NCBI GenBank assembly: GCA_022592445.1
Contig: JABYQR010000022.1
Span: forward strand, 62,001-126,000
Length of the DNA: 64,000 bases
Reading direction: 5' to 3'
DNA from: Cytidiella melzeri
Taxonomy: Eukaryota; Basidiomycota; Agaricomycetes; Polyporales; Irpicaceae
Numbering within the stretch: position 1 is the stretch's first letter; each line of letters opens with the position of its first letter. Position numbers and translations under genes: made by a program. The notes beneath the pieces are model-generated. The model did no database searches. It was not told the DNA's origin and saw nothing but the letters and a program-made list of their open reading frames with translations. This document shows, in pieces, positions 34,606 to 46,444 of this stretch.

Positions 34606-36440
34606 ATTGGAGTTGCTATAGGGGGGGGGGTTGAGGAGCTGCTGTTGCTGACCATCCGAGTATCCTGCTGGCACGTTTTATGACATGCAAAAATTGCCCA
34701 ACTACCCGATACGGTACATGGCATGACGCTTAACAAGTCTTCTGCAGATGCAACGGTCTGAGGTGAAGCTGATCCTCTGTTCCCCAACGGAAAAAGTATC
34801 GCTGGTGGCGTGATGAAGGTAGTTTGGTGGTCATATACACATAAACGCAGGTCACGTTCCTTTTGCGGGATGACACAGCGCCGTGCTCTGAGCCAAGGAG
34901 CGAAGCGAAGTGGTTGCTACGCATGATCATCGAACCATGTGTCGCTCGTTGAGCAATGTGACCATCGTGAAAACTATACGGGGGATGATGTGGTATTCTG
35001 CGAGGTGTCAGACACACTAGTAGAGATACAACACGTACCAGCAGTGAAATCATGCGGACGAGCTTGCTCGACATCCGCCCCACGGGGAATCGGGACGCGG
35101 GGGCAATGAGCCTGTACCTCGGATGATGTGAATCATGGCACTGTGTGCACCGTGGTCAGCGTTGATAGAAATCTGCAGGTTCCGGGTGTTTCAGTAGTCA
35201 CGATGAAGTTCACGTATGACATAGACGACAGACATATGATGACCTGCTTTAGGTGGTGGCCTCAAATTTCTGCAGGTAGAAGCATGGATTAGGGAACAGA
35301 CACTCAGGATGGGCCTGAGTAGATCAGTAACCATACAGATGCTGCCAGCTCTGCTGCTTCGAACGAACGGTTTAAGCTCGTCCAAAAGCCGAGCAATCAG
35401 GCGGAATCTACACCTTCGAATCATTGAGCTTCACGGGTACAGTTCGTTGGCGCACCTGCGAATGGCTCTCGCAGTGCAGGAGACGAAAGGACGTTGTTTG
35501 CGCCAGCTCTCGGAGTCGCACCGTGACCAAAGGGTCTAAGCAGCACATGTCAGCTGTTGGCAGACCGCACACGAGCGAGACGGCTACCGGAACCTTTCGC
35601 ACACACCTTTATGGCAACCTTTGTTGCTTTGCCATCGCCTTTGCGCTTGAATATGTAGTCACATGTCGATGCATAGGTGTGAGTACAGTCGAGCACAAAT
35701 GAGTAGAGGTAGTGCCATATGCAAGCCATGACAAGACAATGATACTGAGGGAATGCGAAAAGCATTGTGTGTCTCGCGCAAGTAACTGGCCCTAAGTGGG
35801 CTAGCCAGCGAACGCCACAACGCCAGGAGCTACAATGGGACGAACGCGCTGAATTGTCAAACCCCTGGGCCAGCGACGGCCATGGACAAAAACTGTGCAC
35901 AAAAATGAAGCACAACGACAGGTGTGGGCACGAAGATCGACGTCCCAGCTTACCGCGGCCTGCAAGTGGCCGCATTGCAGCCTCTTTATTTACTCGCATG
36001 GCTTGAGAGTGCGCTCCGTGGTCTGCTCTTGTCAACTACCGCGATGCAAAGACCGTTGTTCTCAGCAAGTCACTCCGCCAAGCTGCTCGAGCATCGATAT
36101 GCAGGACGCGGGGGCTGGCCACAAGACGCAGCAAAGTCGACGTACTGGGTACAGAGAGGAGTAACAGCACACGGGGAGGTCTGGGGAATGCAATCCGAAG
36201 CAGGAAGCGAGACGACGGTGGGTGAATTTGACGGTGGCGAGCGCGACGAGGACGACGACGACTGCCATCGCGCACTCGACGGAGTCGAAGTTAGAGAACA
36301 ACGCGCCGAGAACGCCGAGAACGCCAGTTCTCACGCGCATCATCATACGGAAGACAGACACATGACTGGTGAGTGAAGTCTAAGACATTGCAACTTCGCT
36401 CTCACACTCCTGTTTCACAACGACAACGACGACGACGACC
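34606..36440. other. 1.8-kb stretch without a supportable gene
   Basis: Many overlapping ORFs of 60-160 codons occur on both strands, for example 35550-36035 minus, 35924-36376 plus and 36062-36361 minus. None has a recognisable domain or a convincing exon chain. A run of ten G occurs at 34621-34630 just upstream of the GH16 start, and GAC-rich simple sequence at 36239-36262 and 36418-36440. It must contain the GH16 promoter and the promoter of the next gene. Confidence 0.45.
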
Positions 36441-37252
36441 ATGGCAGTCAAAACATACTGGTGGATCTCTCTCTGGTAAGCTAACCGTCTGCCTGTGCTT
36501 GACCCAGCTCATTACTAGGCTCTGTACTCAGGTTTCTCATTACCGTACCGGTCATTTTCTGGGATGCCTCGTACTGTTTCCTGAGGCAAGTGGTATACTT
36601 TTGCTGGTCTTACCGCCTGTCTTGACTCCTCTTGAATAGACCTCGTTCGATGAAGGGAGGAGACTTGCATTGGATTTGGTCTCCATACGCCCTATACCAA
36701 GAAATTGACTACGTGAGAGTTCCTTTCTTCTACCGAAGTGTAGCTGCTCAATTCTGTTGTTGTAGGTATATGGCATCAGGGCTTACGAAAATGGGGAGGG
36801 TTTCACCAACGCTCAATGTCAGCGCACGCGCTCTCGTCTTTTATTCATGTACTGAGGTTCATTGCAGCCGCTCTCAACCTTGTGGAGAACTTTATGAACA
36901 TGGCATACCTATGGCTGGCACATGTGTCTCGTTCCCCCTTGGCCCCCCTTGTCGGCTTCAGCAGTGTCGTTATGACACTCTCAAAGACCGTCCTCTACTG
37001 GCTGCAGGAGTACTACTGCGGTGGTTGCTCCGTGGGACACAACGATTTCACGACTCTGTTTATCTATTGGGTCGTCCCCAATGGGTTTGTGTTTCTACTG
37101 CCTTTGTAAATTCGTCGCGCTGACATTACGCTTGCAGGCTCTGGCTCCTCGTTCCTAGCTTTATTTTGGCGCGATTAGGGGGCGATATCGCAGCCTCTCT
37201 TAGGACTACAGAAAAGGCGCAGAAGAAGAAAGCTGCGGGAAAGAATCAATGA
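36441..37252 (+). CDS. EXPERA/emopamil-binding-like small membrane protein
   Basis: Multi-pass membrane protein of about 185 residues. Exons read MAVKTYWWISLW / FLITVPVIFWDASYCFL / RPRSMKGGDLHWIWSPYALY then QEIDY / VYGIRAYENGEGFTNAQ / SALNLVENFMNMAYLWLAH. They continue through VVMTLSKTVLYWLQEYYCGG to LWLLVPSFILARLGGDIAASL and a lysine-rich KAQKKKAAGK end with TGA at 37250-37252. Charged residues (Asp, Glu, His) embedded in hydrophobic helices, and the size, fit the EXPERA superfamily (EBP sterol isomerase, TM6SF, TMEM97), but catalytic identity is not shown. The C-terminal dilysine-like tail suggests ER residence. The second intron starts GC (CTGAG/GCAAGT), a GC-AG intron. Confidence 0.7.
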
Positions 37253-37486
37253 TGACTTTAGATGACTTGAGACACTCCGCACCCTATTGTTTTCAGCTTC
37301 TTCAAGTTGTATCTATGTGCGACCGCGATATAATATTGCTGGTTATTGAACGAAATGAAATCATCAATGCAGACTCTGCATGGACGTAAGCGCTTGAACG
37401 CGTCACGGCTCAGCGCTCAGTGCTGGCCTCTACTTAGGCTCTCACTGCCGCCGCCGCCAGGTCATTCTCGCCATACTTCCAACCTC

Positions 37487-38665
37487 ATGCAGTCACTTGT
37501 ACGACATCCTGCGCGTGCTGTGCCGCAATATTCGCTGCTGCTATGGCAAGGAGCTTGTCGATTCAGCACAAGTAAGCGACTACGCGAAGGGCTGATCACG
37601 CCCAAAGTCAATTATGAAGCCAAGTATGCAGAGAAACTACAGAAAAGGGCTGCACAGTGAGTCAGCGGCGCGGTTCGTTGATTCCTGGCTGTTAATCTCT
37701 GACATGCAGGCAGGGTCTCTCGGTAGAACAGTTGCGTCAGAAACTGAAGGAAGAGGAGGCAGCTCTACGAAGGGAAAAGACGGCTTCTGCTGCGCAAGCT
37801 CGCGATGCCTCGACTTCGTCGTCAGCGCGAACGCAGAAGAATTCCGCGGCCCCTGCATCTACTCCTACCGCCCGAATACCGACAAGAACTGATAGTTCAC
37901 CTGTTAAAGTACGTTGCGTGTGCTATAGCACCCAGCCAAACTGATTGAACCGTTGTGCAGCCTCTCTCTGGAATCTTGAATCTTGAAAAGCTATCAGAAA
38001 CACCGCATACAGCTGAGCAAATCTCCTTACTCTGGCGAGCTTACCACGCCTCCCGCTCGAAAGGAACAGGCCGTGGCTACCTATGCGCGACTGTACCCGT
38101 CGACGCATATGAGAAAATGGTATCGGTTGCCTCGAAGTATCCTTCCTTCGTTCTACCCGTCCCTCGGGAAGGTGTCGAGGCTGCTGACGAAAAGACACCC
38201 GAAACCAAGAAGGCCTATGAGTTCCATTTCATGGAATGGGGATTTCACGGCCCACCGCTGGAGCTCAAATCTGTCACTACCGACTTGTTTGCAAAGCCCC
38301 GACCGTCAAACAACCCGCAGACGTCCACGATCTTGTTCACTCCCCTGCAAGAGTACAAGCACAGAGCGTCTTTTGCGACCCCTTACCTCGTCCTGACCAA
38401 CTACACCGATTTTGCGCGCTCACACGGGATCGTGCTGCTGCGTGGAGAGATCACCTCAACAACGTCTGGTTCAATAGATGCAGGCGGTGATGGACGGTAC
38501 ATGCTGAGCCAACAGGACGCACAGTTGCTCGCGATGGGGGTCCAAAAATTCTACCTTTGGAGTGAGGGTAAAGGTGAGAGAGAGGAGCTGTTGAAGACGT
38601 TCCACGATGATCCTTCCAGTTTCGAATGGGAGAAGCTTCTCAAGCACGCGGATATCTCAGCTTAG
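37487..38665 (+). CDS. ATP11: ATP11-type F1-ATPase assembly chaperone
   Basis: Mitochondrial matrix chaperone that binds the F1 beta subunit during F1-ATPase assembly (family knowledge). The start at 37487 gives MQSLVRHPARAVPQYSLLLW, then QGACRFSTSKRLREG, a good mitochondrial presequence; an upstream ATG at 37346 in the same frame is less likely. Introns near 37659-37709 and 37911-37960 join an Ala/Glu-rich linker (LRQKLKEEEAALRREKTASA) to the ATP11 domain: PLSGILNLEKL, AEQISLLWRAYHASR, FVLPVPREG, EFHFMEWGFHGPP, TILFTPLQEYK and YLVLTNYTDFARSHGIVLLRGE. The stop is at 38663-38665. All core blocks are present and the length of about 355 residues is normal. Confidence 0.92.
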
Positions 38666-39075
38666 AGTTTTTTCTCGCGGCGTTGTGCCAAGTCTTGAAC
38701 TTGATAATTGAACGAGCGACAGGACCCTTGGTTATGTACACCTAGGAATATATCTGCTTTAATGCTCATGGTACTCGACTGTTACCTCAGACATTATACC
38801 AAACTCTCCCGCAAAAATCAATTTCGAGGCTTGAAGTGGCTGCATTGCTCTTTGAATACCCTGTTGGGATCACGCAGGGTGGTATGAAACGTGCCTGGAT
38901 TATGCTCTCAGATGAATGCAATCGCATGTACATTTCGATCTATCCAACAATTAACACGAGACACACGCGCGCATAACTGAAGCGTTTACCTCAGAACCTC
39001 AGTCACTAAGATACTACTACAGTAAAGATACTTGACTTGAACAAAAACACGCGAATTCTCGCCACCACATCATAT
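38666..39075. other. convergent intergenic region, nothing recognised
   Basis: A 410-bp gap between the 3' ends of ATP11 and the next minus-strand gene. AT-rich, with no supportable ORF. Confidence 0.45.
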
Positions 39076-41492
39076 TTACGAAGTCGCCGCTGGTTGCGGC
39101 TGAATCCCGATATAGTACCCCGTACCCCCGGTCGTCGTAGGCTGCGATGTGCCCGATGTGCTTGTGCCACCAGTACCTCCTGCACCAGTACCACTCCGCA
39201 TATGCGGCGGTATAGTCGGCGCAACGTACGCAGAACCGTTTGACCACGACGTCCTAGTAGCCGCACCAGACCCAGCGGACAGCACCGTGTTTGCCACAGC
39301 ACGCTGGGGCGTAGGTTGTTGTGTCGAATTTGGGAAGTATCCCGTGTATCCCGACGTTGCAGCTGGGGTCTTCGTAGTTTGCAGTGTCGCAGCTCCTGAT
39401 GTGCTAGAGCTCGCTTGGGCTTGATTCTGAGGTTGGTAGTTGTACCATGAGCTGTAGGCTGCGTAGGGTTGTTGTCCTGTGGGAGTAAACTGATGATTCG
39501 GGTAATGGTTTGTAGTCGTTGATTGTGCTGCCGGCGTCTGGTAGTTTGGGTAATAATTTGCACCAAATGTTCCTCTATAAGGCGTAGTGTAGGTGGCGGA
39601 GTACGAGTATGGGCTATACGGTGTTGATGTTGCTTTGCTAGGGGTCGCAGCCGGGGGAGCGACAGCAGCTGCTGCTGCTGGCGCTGGTAGGGGTGTCAGA
39701 GATGGGGCAGGAGAAGGGGCAGGAACACCGCTTCGAATTCGAATGGTGTTGTCATCGCTGCAAGCAGTCCGACTAGCTTCGGGAAGCGTTCCATACCAGC
39801 CTTGCATAACTCCAACAGGGAGTGTACGGTGAAGTTTCCGCAGAACTGAGGTGGGAGGAATGAGTGGCGCAGAATCTATGAGGGAGGACCTCGGGCGAAG
39901 TGATGCGAGTAGTGTCAAGGAGTCAAGGATGCCTTGTGCTGAAGTGGGTTTGAGTCAGCGTGATTGAGAAATTGAAGACAAAACTATACCTGTCTCCCAT
40001 TCCACAGAGCCAACCTCGACATCCTTCGCGCCATCTGTCGTCTTGCCCAGACGTTCGAGCTGCATCGCTTCCAGGCTTGCCAACGCCCGCGTATTTCGCT
40101 CCAATAACTCCGACACTGCACTTTCCAACTCTAGAGACCCCAGGGTAGACTTGAGATTAGCAATCTGCTCAGAAGTCAATAATCCTTTTAGCGCATCGAT
40201 ATCGTCTGCTTTCATCTTCTCCTTTGCTTTAGAATGTGTGTCTTCTATGTCGACTACGTCCGACTCAGCTTCTCCTGTGTTTGATTTAGCCGCCTTCACA
40301 GCCAGCTGCTCCCGATATGCTCGTACGCGGGCCCTTCGACGTCTATCCTGCTCCTTGTGCCAAACCACCTCACTCAGTCGCTCCCTGCCTATCTCAACAC
40401 CGTTTTGTTCAAAGGTGGGTGCAAATGTAGCATACGGCCCGTAATCGAGGAAAGCCCCACAGGGCATTACTCGCTGTTGAGGTATACCAAGCGGTTTGAA
40501 TGCTCTTTTCTGCGCGTAGTGACCTAGTGTGAGCGAATCTGCAGGGGGCTCAGTGGCGGATGCAGAAGGAAGGATGGCAACTAGCTCGGCGTAGGATGTC
40601 GTAAGGTCCTTCAGGTCTTTTCCACCAGAGAGGGGGGAATGAGCAGAGTTGAGAGAAGACCACCAGTCTCCTGTTGGCAAATGTTGCACTAACGCATACT
40701 TGCGGGAATTCGAACGTGGACTCGAGAGAGATGATGGAATCCCTGCGGCATGTTCTTGGACTCGCAAGGGAGGTATGAGGGAGGGGAGGTCGAGAGGAAC
40801 GGGGGCTTGATGTTTTGAGGCTTGATCAAGAAGGGAGAGCGCAAGCTGGCAGAAACGGAGCTGTTCCGCGGCGGGCGCGGATGGTCGCGAACGCGGATGT
40901 GAGGAGATGGGGAAAAGGTGCTTGACTGCGGTCTAGGAGAGGTGTCAACAAGCAGAGAATTTGACAGGGCATATTACATACACGTAGCACTCGCAGAGTA
41001 TAGTTTGCAGGTGACTTGAGTAATGCACGAAACGAGTACGACTGTATACCGGTGGAGGGACCTGGTGTAGACTTCGAGTCCGGCGAGTGTTCTGTGGGTA
41101 ATGGGAATATTCGGTCAAGCAAGCCTTGGGTATCCACCCTACGCAAGCAAAACGTGAGTATGCACGAAACACGAGTATAGGGACACATACGTTTCGAGGA
41201 CATCGAGTATCTGTTCTGCGTCCTCTGGGCGCAGCGGCACATCTCCACTGCTGGGTAGCTCGACTCTGCTCTCCACCTCGCGAGCTTGGTCGTCAGCAGG
41301 CTTAGGAGACCCCTCCTCTTTTACTCCGTCCTTTGTGCGTAAGACCTTGTTTGCGGGCTGTTCTGAATGGTCTGCAACAGATGTGCGCTTGCGCTTCTTA
41401 GCCCCGGCAGCCCTCTTGGGAGTATCGACTTGGGGTTTCTCCTTTTCGGTTTGTTGTTGGTGTGTTGTACTGGAGCGTGTCGCCCTCGTCAT
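39076..41492 (-). CDS. unknown protein with NLS-like basic motif and Tyr/Gln/Pro-rich tail
   Basis: Four exons can be joined in frame. The start at 41492 gives MTRATRSSTTHQQQTEKEKP; an ATG 25 codons upstream is also open. A basic cluster AAGAKKRKRTS suggests nuclear import. A short helical block AEQILDVLE/TVDTQGLLDRIFPL follows, then LRVLR/TAVKHLFPI and a long middle region with YALVQHLPTGDWW, MPCGAFLDYGPYATFAPTFEQNG, HKEQDRRRRARVRAYREQL (strongly basic helix) and SLELESAVSELLERNTRALASLEAMQ (helical). The last exon, joined at ET/AQGILDSL, is low-complexity: Ala/Pro, then Tyr-Gln-Ser-Thr and Gly-rich, to the stop at 39076. The layout suggests a chromatin or transcription-complex subunit with a disordered tail, but I recognise no family. 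Confidence 0.7.
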
Positions 41493-41797
41493 GATGGAAA
41501 GTAGCTGGCCAGGGTCAGGCTTGAGAAATATTGCACGCCTGCAGTGTCGACGCGTCTGTGGCGGCAAGTGAGGTGCGTCCGTGCGAGCTAAACGCGTCGA
41601 GCTGTAAAATCAAGGCAAAAATCACAGCCAAGTCGTCTTTGGTTTGCGTTAGAGGTGGTAGACGCTCAGAACTCCCGTCGCTGCTTACCCGCAGTAACAC
41701 ATATTTAATCTCCGACTGTTACTATACTTACTCCCGTAAGTAATTGGGAGTAGACTCTTAACCCGCTCTTAACAAGCCCTCTGTCTGTTCCTCCATC
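41493..41797. promoter_or_regulatory. divergent promoter region
   Basis: A 305-bp head-to-head gap between the unknown nuclear-looking protein and mL43. An imperfect inverted pair of ACTCCC/GGGAGT words occurs at 41730-41751 (ACTCCCGTAAGTAATTGGGAGT). No other element recognised. Confidence 0.4.
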
Positions 41798-42292
41798 ATG
41801 TCAGTCCGTTGTGCACGTCCTATATTCAGAGCCCAGCTCTCTTCACAGCCGGCGAATGGTCACGGAGCATTCATTCCTCAAGTGCGCAAGTTGGTGTTCG
41901 AGTTCTGCAACCACTGGCAGTCTTCGGCAAACACTCGCACATATCTCTCCAAGCATCTGGAAACTCTGGCACGCGAACATCCGCATGTAGAGATTGTGGT
42001 GAGGCAGAGAAACAGCAAGGAGCCGATTGTGCGCGGCTTTTACTGTACGTTACATACTCTCCGTTCCTGCTGGTTGCATGCCTGAGTGCGTGGTGATGTA
42101 GTGAACAACCGTGACAAGGTCATCCCGCTGAATGGCTTCGAGGTAACGGGCATTCAGCAAAAAGTTCAACTCCTTTTGGATAGCTCTGGTGCGAAGATAA
42201 AGCCACTCAAGAGGAGAACCATCGAAAGTACCGCGGAAGCAGCGAGAGGCATATGGAGTGGTCTGCATGTAGAGGAGCCTTTCAAGATATAA
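41798..42292 (+). CDS. MRPL51: mitochondrial ribosomal protein mL43 (MRPL51/L43 family)
   Basis: Large-subunit mitoribosomal protein with the thioredoxin-like L51/S25/CI-B8 fold (family knowledge). Two exons: from 41798, ending in GGCTTTTACT before donor GTACGT, and from TGAACAACCGT after acceptor ATGTAG, phase 1, giving RGFYLNNRDKVIPLNG. Conserved features are GHGAFIPQVRKLVFEFCNHW, SSANTRTYLSKHLE, HPHVEIVVRQRNSKEPIVRG and the C-terminal KVIPLNGFEVTGIQQKVQLL. About 147 residues, stop at 42290-42292. The size and blocks fit fungal mL43. Confidence 0.9.
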
Positions 42293-42901
42293 CCAAGGGT
42301 GTCGAGATTCGTATTCTGGCGAGACTATATCACTATTCGTGCGTATTACAACTCATGTACTGCTATGCTTAGCCTCACTATAGTCTACGGACTCTCAGTA
42401 TCATTTACCTGTTAGAGCCCTCATGCACTCCCAATAATTCAGCGATATCCCTTCATCTTAAGTTTACGATGCAATATGTGGGTAGTACAAATAACTGTTG
42501 TACAACACTCTGTCCTCCGGTGCGTACTCTTTTCAGTGTTGTTGGAACTAACTCCCGGGAGTTCTTCGGAAACATTCCCCCACAACCGCGGACAAGCCGC
42601 AAGCTGGTTCCGCGTTCCGTTGCAGTAAATGTCCTCGCGCTTACACCAGCTATGACAGATCCGTGAATGCAAAGCCTCGTGTTTTCCATTGATCCACGCC
42701 TTCACCACGCCCCCAGGAATCTTGCAAGCTCCGTATGTTCCCTACAATTCCCGTGGGCGTGTACAGTAGCGTAAGACATACCCGATAACGAGCTGAGGAC
42801 GCGTAGGCAGGTCGACTCTTGCCTCTTACCCTCATCGTAAGTATCAAATGGCGCCCATTTCTTTCGTGTTTCCCATTTGACCAAGTTGTCAGTCTCGGAC
42901 G
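42293..42901. other. intergenic region, nothing recognised
   Basis: A 609-bp gap between two plus-strand genes. Overlapping minus-strand ORFs of 65-89 codons show no domain. Confidence 0.4.
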
Positions 42902-44009
42902 ATGGAGAACTCAAACAGCTACTATCCTGCGCGTCGCAGTGGTGACCCAACCCTCACAGAATGGCCCCGATCGAACAAAGCAGTGAACGTGAGTGTAGCC
43001 CTTATCATATTCCCCACCTTTATGATTAACTGCTGAACCTTGGTTCCACTCAGTCTTCTTGGGGACGTTCCGCTCCACGCGCTGTTGCGGACGACGAGGT
43101 GAGTAGATATGATAGCTACGAGTGAGCGGTGTTGAAACTTGTGTAGGATTTACCTTCACCGCTACTCGAGATCGATGACGATATAGCTCACGCGCTGCAG
43201 TGCGTTTGGGTGCGTGCAGGCATTATTATACAACACCCTCTTCTTCCTGATAAATCCTTCAGACAGCTTCCTCCTCATCGTCGGACAGTGATCCCTTTGC
43301 CTCGCGATCGTCCGTCTCATCTGCATCAGTTTTGGACGGAATTGACATACCTGAAATCCCGTTCATATCAGAGTTGCCTGAGGAAGACGAGCAGGAGCTG
43401 GTAACCCCTTTCTGGCTCCGTAGGAGACCTGCAGTGTCCACGACCTCATCCCAACGCCAGCTGGCCGTGCTTGGCCAGGCGGCGGAGCGGCATTTCGTCC
43501 ATGCAAGGCAGCGCTCTGGCTCAATTTCTTCAACCGCATCGAGACCAACTCCAGCCAAGTCGATCTTGTCTTCAAGCTCGTCCATCAAGACACGCAAGGG
43601 TCGCTCGGCGCCTTCAGTGAAATTTCTTGACATGCCGACGATACATTTCGAGGATGATGACGATGAGAAGCCGTACGTGCCCACGAAGGAGTACGGTACT
43701 GGCAAGACGAAGGTATGGGGCCCCAGTAAGGGAAGGAAGCGGAATTGGAATGTACTCGAGTGGTTCGTCAGCTCTAGCAAGAAGCGCAAGACCCATGCAG
43801 TTGCATCCGATCGTCCCTTGATTTCATCACCCCTGCCTCTATGCGAGGGACGCCGACCAAGTGTCGACGACCCAACTGGTGGACGCTATGCTCATATGGA
43901 TGCCAGGAGCATTCGTTCAGTGAGGTCTACAAGCAGTATGCGATCCGTTCGCTCTTGTGCAAGCCGTTTTCAGGGCTATTTAACATGGTTAGGCGGGAAG
44001 GATCCGTAA
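42902..44009 (+). CDS. unknown Ser-rich protein
   Basis: The gene reads as MENSNSYYPARRSGDPTLTE...SNKAVN / SSWGRSAPRAVADDE / DLPSPLLEIDDDIAHALQCVW / TASSSSSDSDPFASRS and on into the long last exon to TAG/TGA region 44009. Every junction is GT-AG and keeps the frame, which supports a real gene. The protein of about 295 residues is rich in Ser, Arg, Asp and Glu. It has ELPEEDEQELVTPFWLRRRPA, a basic KGRKRNWNVLEWFVSSSKKRK motif and a Ser-Arg-rich region SIRSVRSTSSMRSVRS that looks like a phosphorylation target. No known domain. The tail FQGYLTWLGGKDP is hydrophobic. Confidence 0.65.
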
Positions 44010-44420
44010 CATGCCATGACATCGCGTAAGTGAATCATCGCCCACTCAATCTATATGTCGTCAATTGAGCTGTATGCGTAGGGTTGCACTATGTCTCATG
44101 CCTGCTTTCCCCTCGCTGGCTCGACATGTCATGTTATCAAGATTTCACGTTCCCTTATGACTTTCACGTACCTGTCGAGATTGATTCTCGGCATGCACCC
44201 TGGAGGTGATCAGAAGTTTGCTCGCATGATTTAGTTCGGGTGTGGTATTAGCAGGTAGCGGGACAGATTATCACGGGCTGGGGTAGATACCGTGACCTTT
44301 GTGTGGACAATACTTTCATGTCAGCGTAGCTCGAGTTTGACATTGCAGAGCATTTCTGTATTTGGTTCTGAACTTCTCTGCGTAGAGCTGGGCGCTGGCT
44401 CTCCAACAGTTGAAGGTTTT
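44010..44420. other. convergent intergenic region, nothing recognised
   Basis: A 411-bp gap between the 3' ends of the Ser-rich protein gene and MGR2. No ORF or repeat worth reporting. Confidence 0.45.
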
Positions 44421-44985
44421 TTAGCCACGGCTACGCCTCTCAATCTCCCAGCGAGCTTTCATGAGTGCAACGCCCTCACCTCGGGGACGCAGCATTGGTG
44501 GTAATAGCATTTGAGCTGCTTCGAGGTGGGGAGGCGCATCGTTTCGAATAACCTGGACGCGTTCGTTTGTCATGGTGCGCAGTGAGTGACAAATTCGCAA
44601 CTCACTGAGCCAATGGAAAGGAAGAAGCCAAATGTTGCTGCGCTACTGAGCATATACTGTGACAGCGTTGGGAGAACACCTCGAGGCCCGGCCCCGCCTC
44701 TGTTTCCAAGGTGAGCACGCATGCAGCTGAGCGAACGACTTGCTCGTACCTCAAGATGCTATAGGAACCAAAGATAAAGCCGATAGTAAGACCAACACCA
44801 GTTCCCATAAGTGCCCCCATTCTACGCACAATTCAATGCATTGCTCGGTAGCCAATGCCTGGATATCACTCACTTCACTGCCAGAATGTGTCAATATGCA
44901 GCTGTTTTCGAGGCCATTTCTGTCTGTACGTACTCTTCTGCCATACTGTGGGCCCTGCTGGCTGGCCACGTTGCACAGCCGACAT
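44421..44985 (-). CDS. MGR2: Mgr2/ROMO1-type mitochondrial inner-membrane protein
   Basis: Small TIM23-associated inner-membrane protein; Mgr2 acts as a lateral gatekeeper of presequence translocation (family knowledge). Exon 1 starts at 44985 (MSAVQRGQPAGPQYGRR). The core is MGALMGTGVGLTIGFIFGSY then SILRGGAGPRGVLPTLSQYM, with GxxxG-rich helix 1 and helix 2 LSSAATFGFFLSIGS. A further exon adds VIRNDAPPHLEAAQMLL and a basic end EIERRSRG, with TAA at 44421-44423. To keep frame between exon 1 and the core a 4-nt microexon TGAA (44877-44874) is needed, giving RRVLKMGALM. Both flanking introns are then 52 nt. The C-terminal extension beyond the usual VIR ending is longer than in yeast relatives. 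Confidence 0.85.
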
Positions 44986-45107
44986 TCTGTTAAAATTCTG
45001 AGGTTAGAGGTGATGGTGAAGTGAGGTGAGAAACAAGCACTGGCAATTAGAACGCTCAGTGCGCCCGGCATCGTTCATGCCGCGATCACTCTGCTTGACC
45101 TTTGACC
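44986..45107. promoter_or_regulatory. bidirectional promoter MGR2/PEX10
   Basis: Only 122 bp separate the two divergent start codons, so both promoters and 5' UTRs must share or overlap here. No TATA-like motif is evident. Confidence 0.45.
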
Positions 45108-46325
45108 ATGTCTGTGGCTTCATTCCCCTTCGCTCAGCAAGCGCAAATCAGTGTGTATGATTCAAGCAACTTGTTCTGTATGCAAGTTATGATGTTTCTT
45201 TACAGTACGTTCAAACCAAAGGGATATATTTCATGTATCGTCTATACGAGAGCAGACTGAAAGCGTATTGAGAGCATGGTTCGGTACGTGTTTATGCGGA
45301 CTTTTGCATCCTTTATACCAACGAGGTCACAGGCACTCGATGGTTGTCTCGGTGGGACAAGGAGATTGGGCTGCTCGTCCAATTGACATACTACGGTCTT
45401 ACTGTCGGTCAAGGTGCGCGGATTGGGCTTGGTGCGAACCCCAAGGCTGACATGAAGCCACAGCTACGCAGACTCTCGGAGAAGAGTATACTGGCATTTG
45501 GCTGCATTCGACTCGAACCGATAGCGTTCCGTCAGACACTCTGCGCGTTGCTTTGATTCTGCTTCCGACGATACCAAGCTACGTGCTATCGAAATGGGGT
45601 TCCTCGTTACCTCCTGGGTCCAAGTTAAGCACTATGTTGCGCAAGTTTCCGCCAACGCTCGAAGTTCTATCGGAGATCAACCTTGCTATTTTCTACTTGC
45701 GTGGTACATATTATCATCTGGCGAAGAGACTCCTAGGCACGAGATATGTAAGTCCTTAGTTCAGCTGCTCAGTATAGCACGCGTCTTATATATGGTAGGT
45801 TGCCTCCATACCTCCAAATCCAAACTCGAGACCACCGTCGTATTCAGGACTAGGCGTGCTGCTGTGCATAAGACTTCTCTATCGTTTGCTCATGTTTGTT
45901 CGCAGCCTGAGAGCAGGAGACGATGCAAGATCACCCAACGAGAAAAGGCTTGCCGAGGATTCACACGAAACCTTCGTCGATGATAGACCCATATCGTCTA
46001 TGTTAGGTTTATACGACCCAGATGAACAGCCTGCTGTTCCCGCTGAAGAGGACGAACTGACGATACTGGACGTCACCCAAATACCGTCGAGCATACGGGC
46101 CAGCAGAAATTGCACTCTATGTCTGGAGGAACGCACAGCGAGTTGTGCCACCGAATGTGGCCACATGTTCTGCTGGAGCTGTATCGTTGGTTGGGGACGA
46201 GAAAAGGTGAGATTGTATTGTATTTATCCAAATCATCTTCGCAGGCTTATGTCATGCAGGCTGAATGCCCACTATGTCGACAAGCTCTCAGTATCACGAA
46301 GTTGCTGCCGATATATAACCTGTGA
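45108..46325 (+). CDS. PEX10: peroxin PEX10, RING-finger E3 ligase
   Basis: Peroxisomal membrane RING protein of the PEX2-PEX10-PEX12 retrotranslocation ligase that ubiquitinates PEX5 (family knowledge). The start at 45108 gives [14 protein letters not shown] joined across an intron to [20 protein letters not shown]. Then [20 protein letters not shown] and [20 protein letters not shown]. Hydrophobic segments follow ([58 protein letters not shown]). The C-terminal C3HC4 RING reads [20 protein letters not shown] then [20 protein letters not shown], with an intron between its last two blocks. The TGA is at 46323-46325. All RING ligands are present. Confidence 0.92.
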
Positions 46326-46444
46326 GTCGGCAAGAGTCGCAAAACTTCTCGGATAAGGAGTCGTATTCCGAGAAACAGCGCACAGCAATGATACAATGTA
46401 AGCGCATGGAAGCGCACTTTTACAGTAACCCGACAGCTATAGCG

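Noticed and set aside
35550..36376. ORFs of up to 160 codons on both strands
   Set aside because: No recognisable domain, strongly biased composition, and mutually overlapping on opposite strands.
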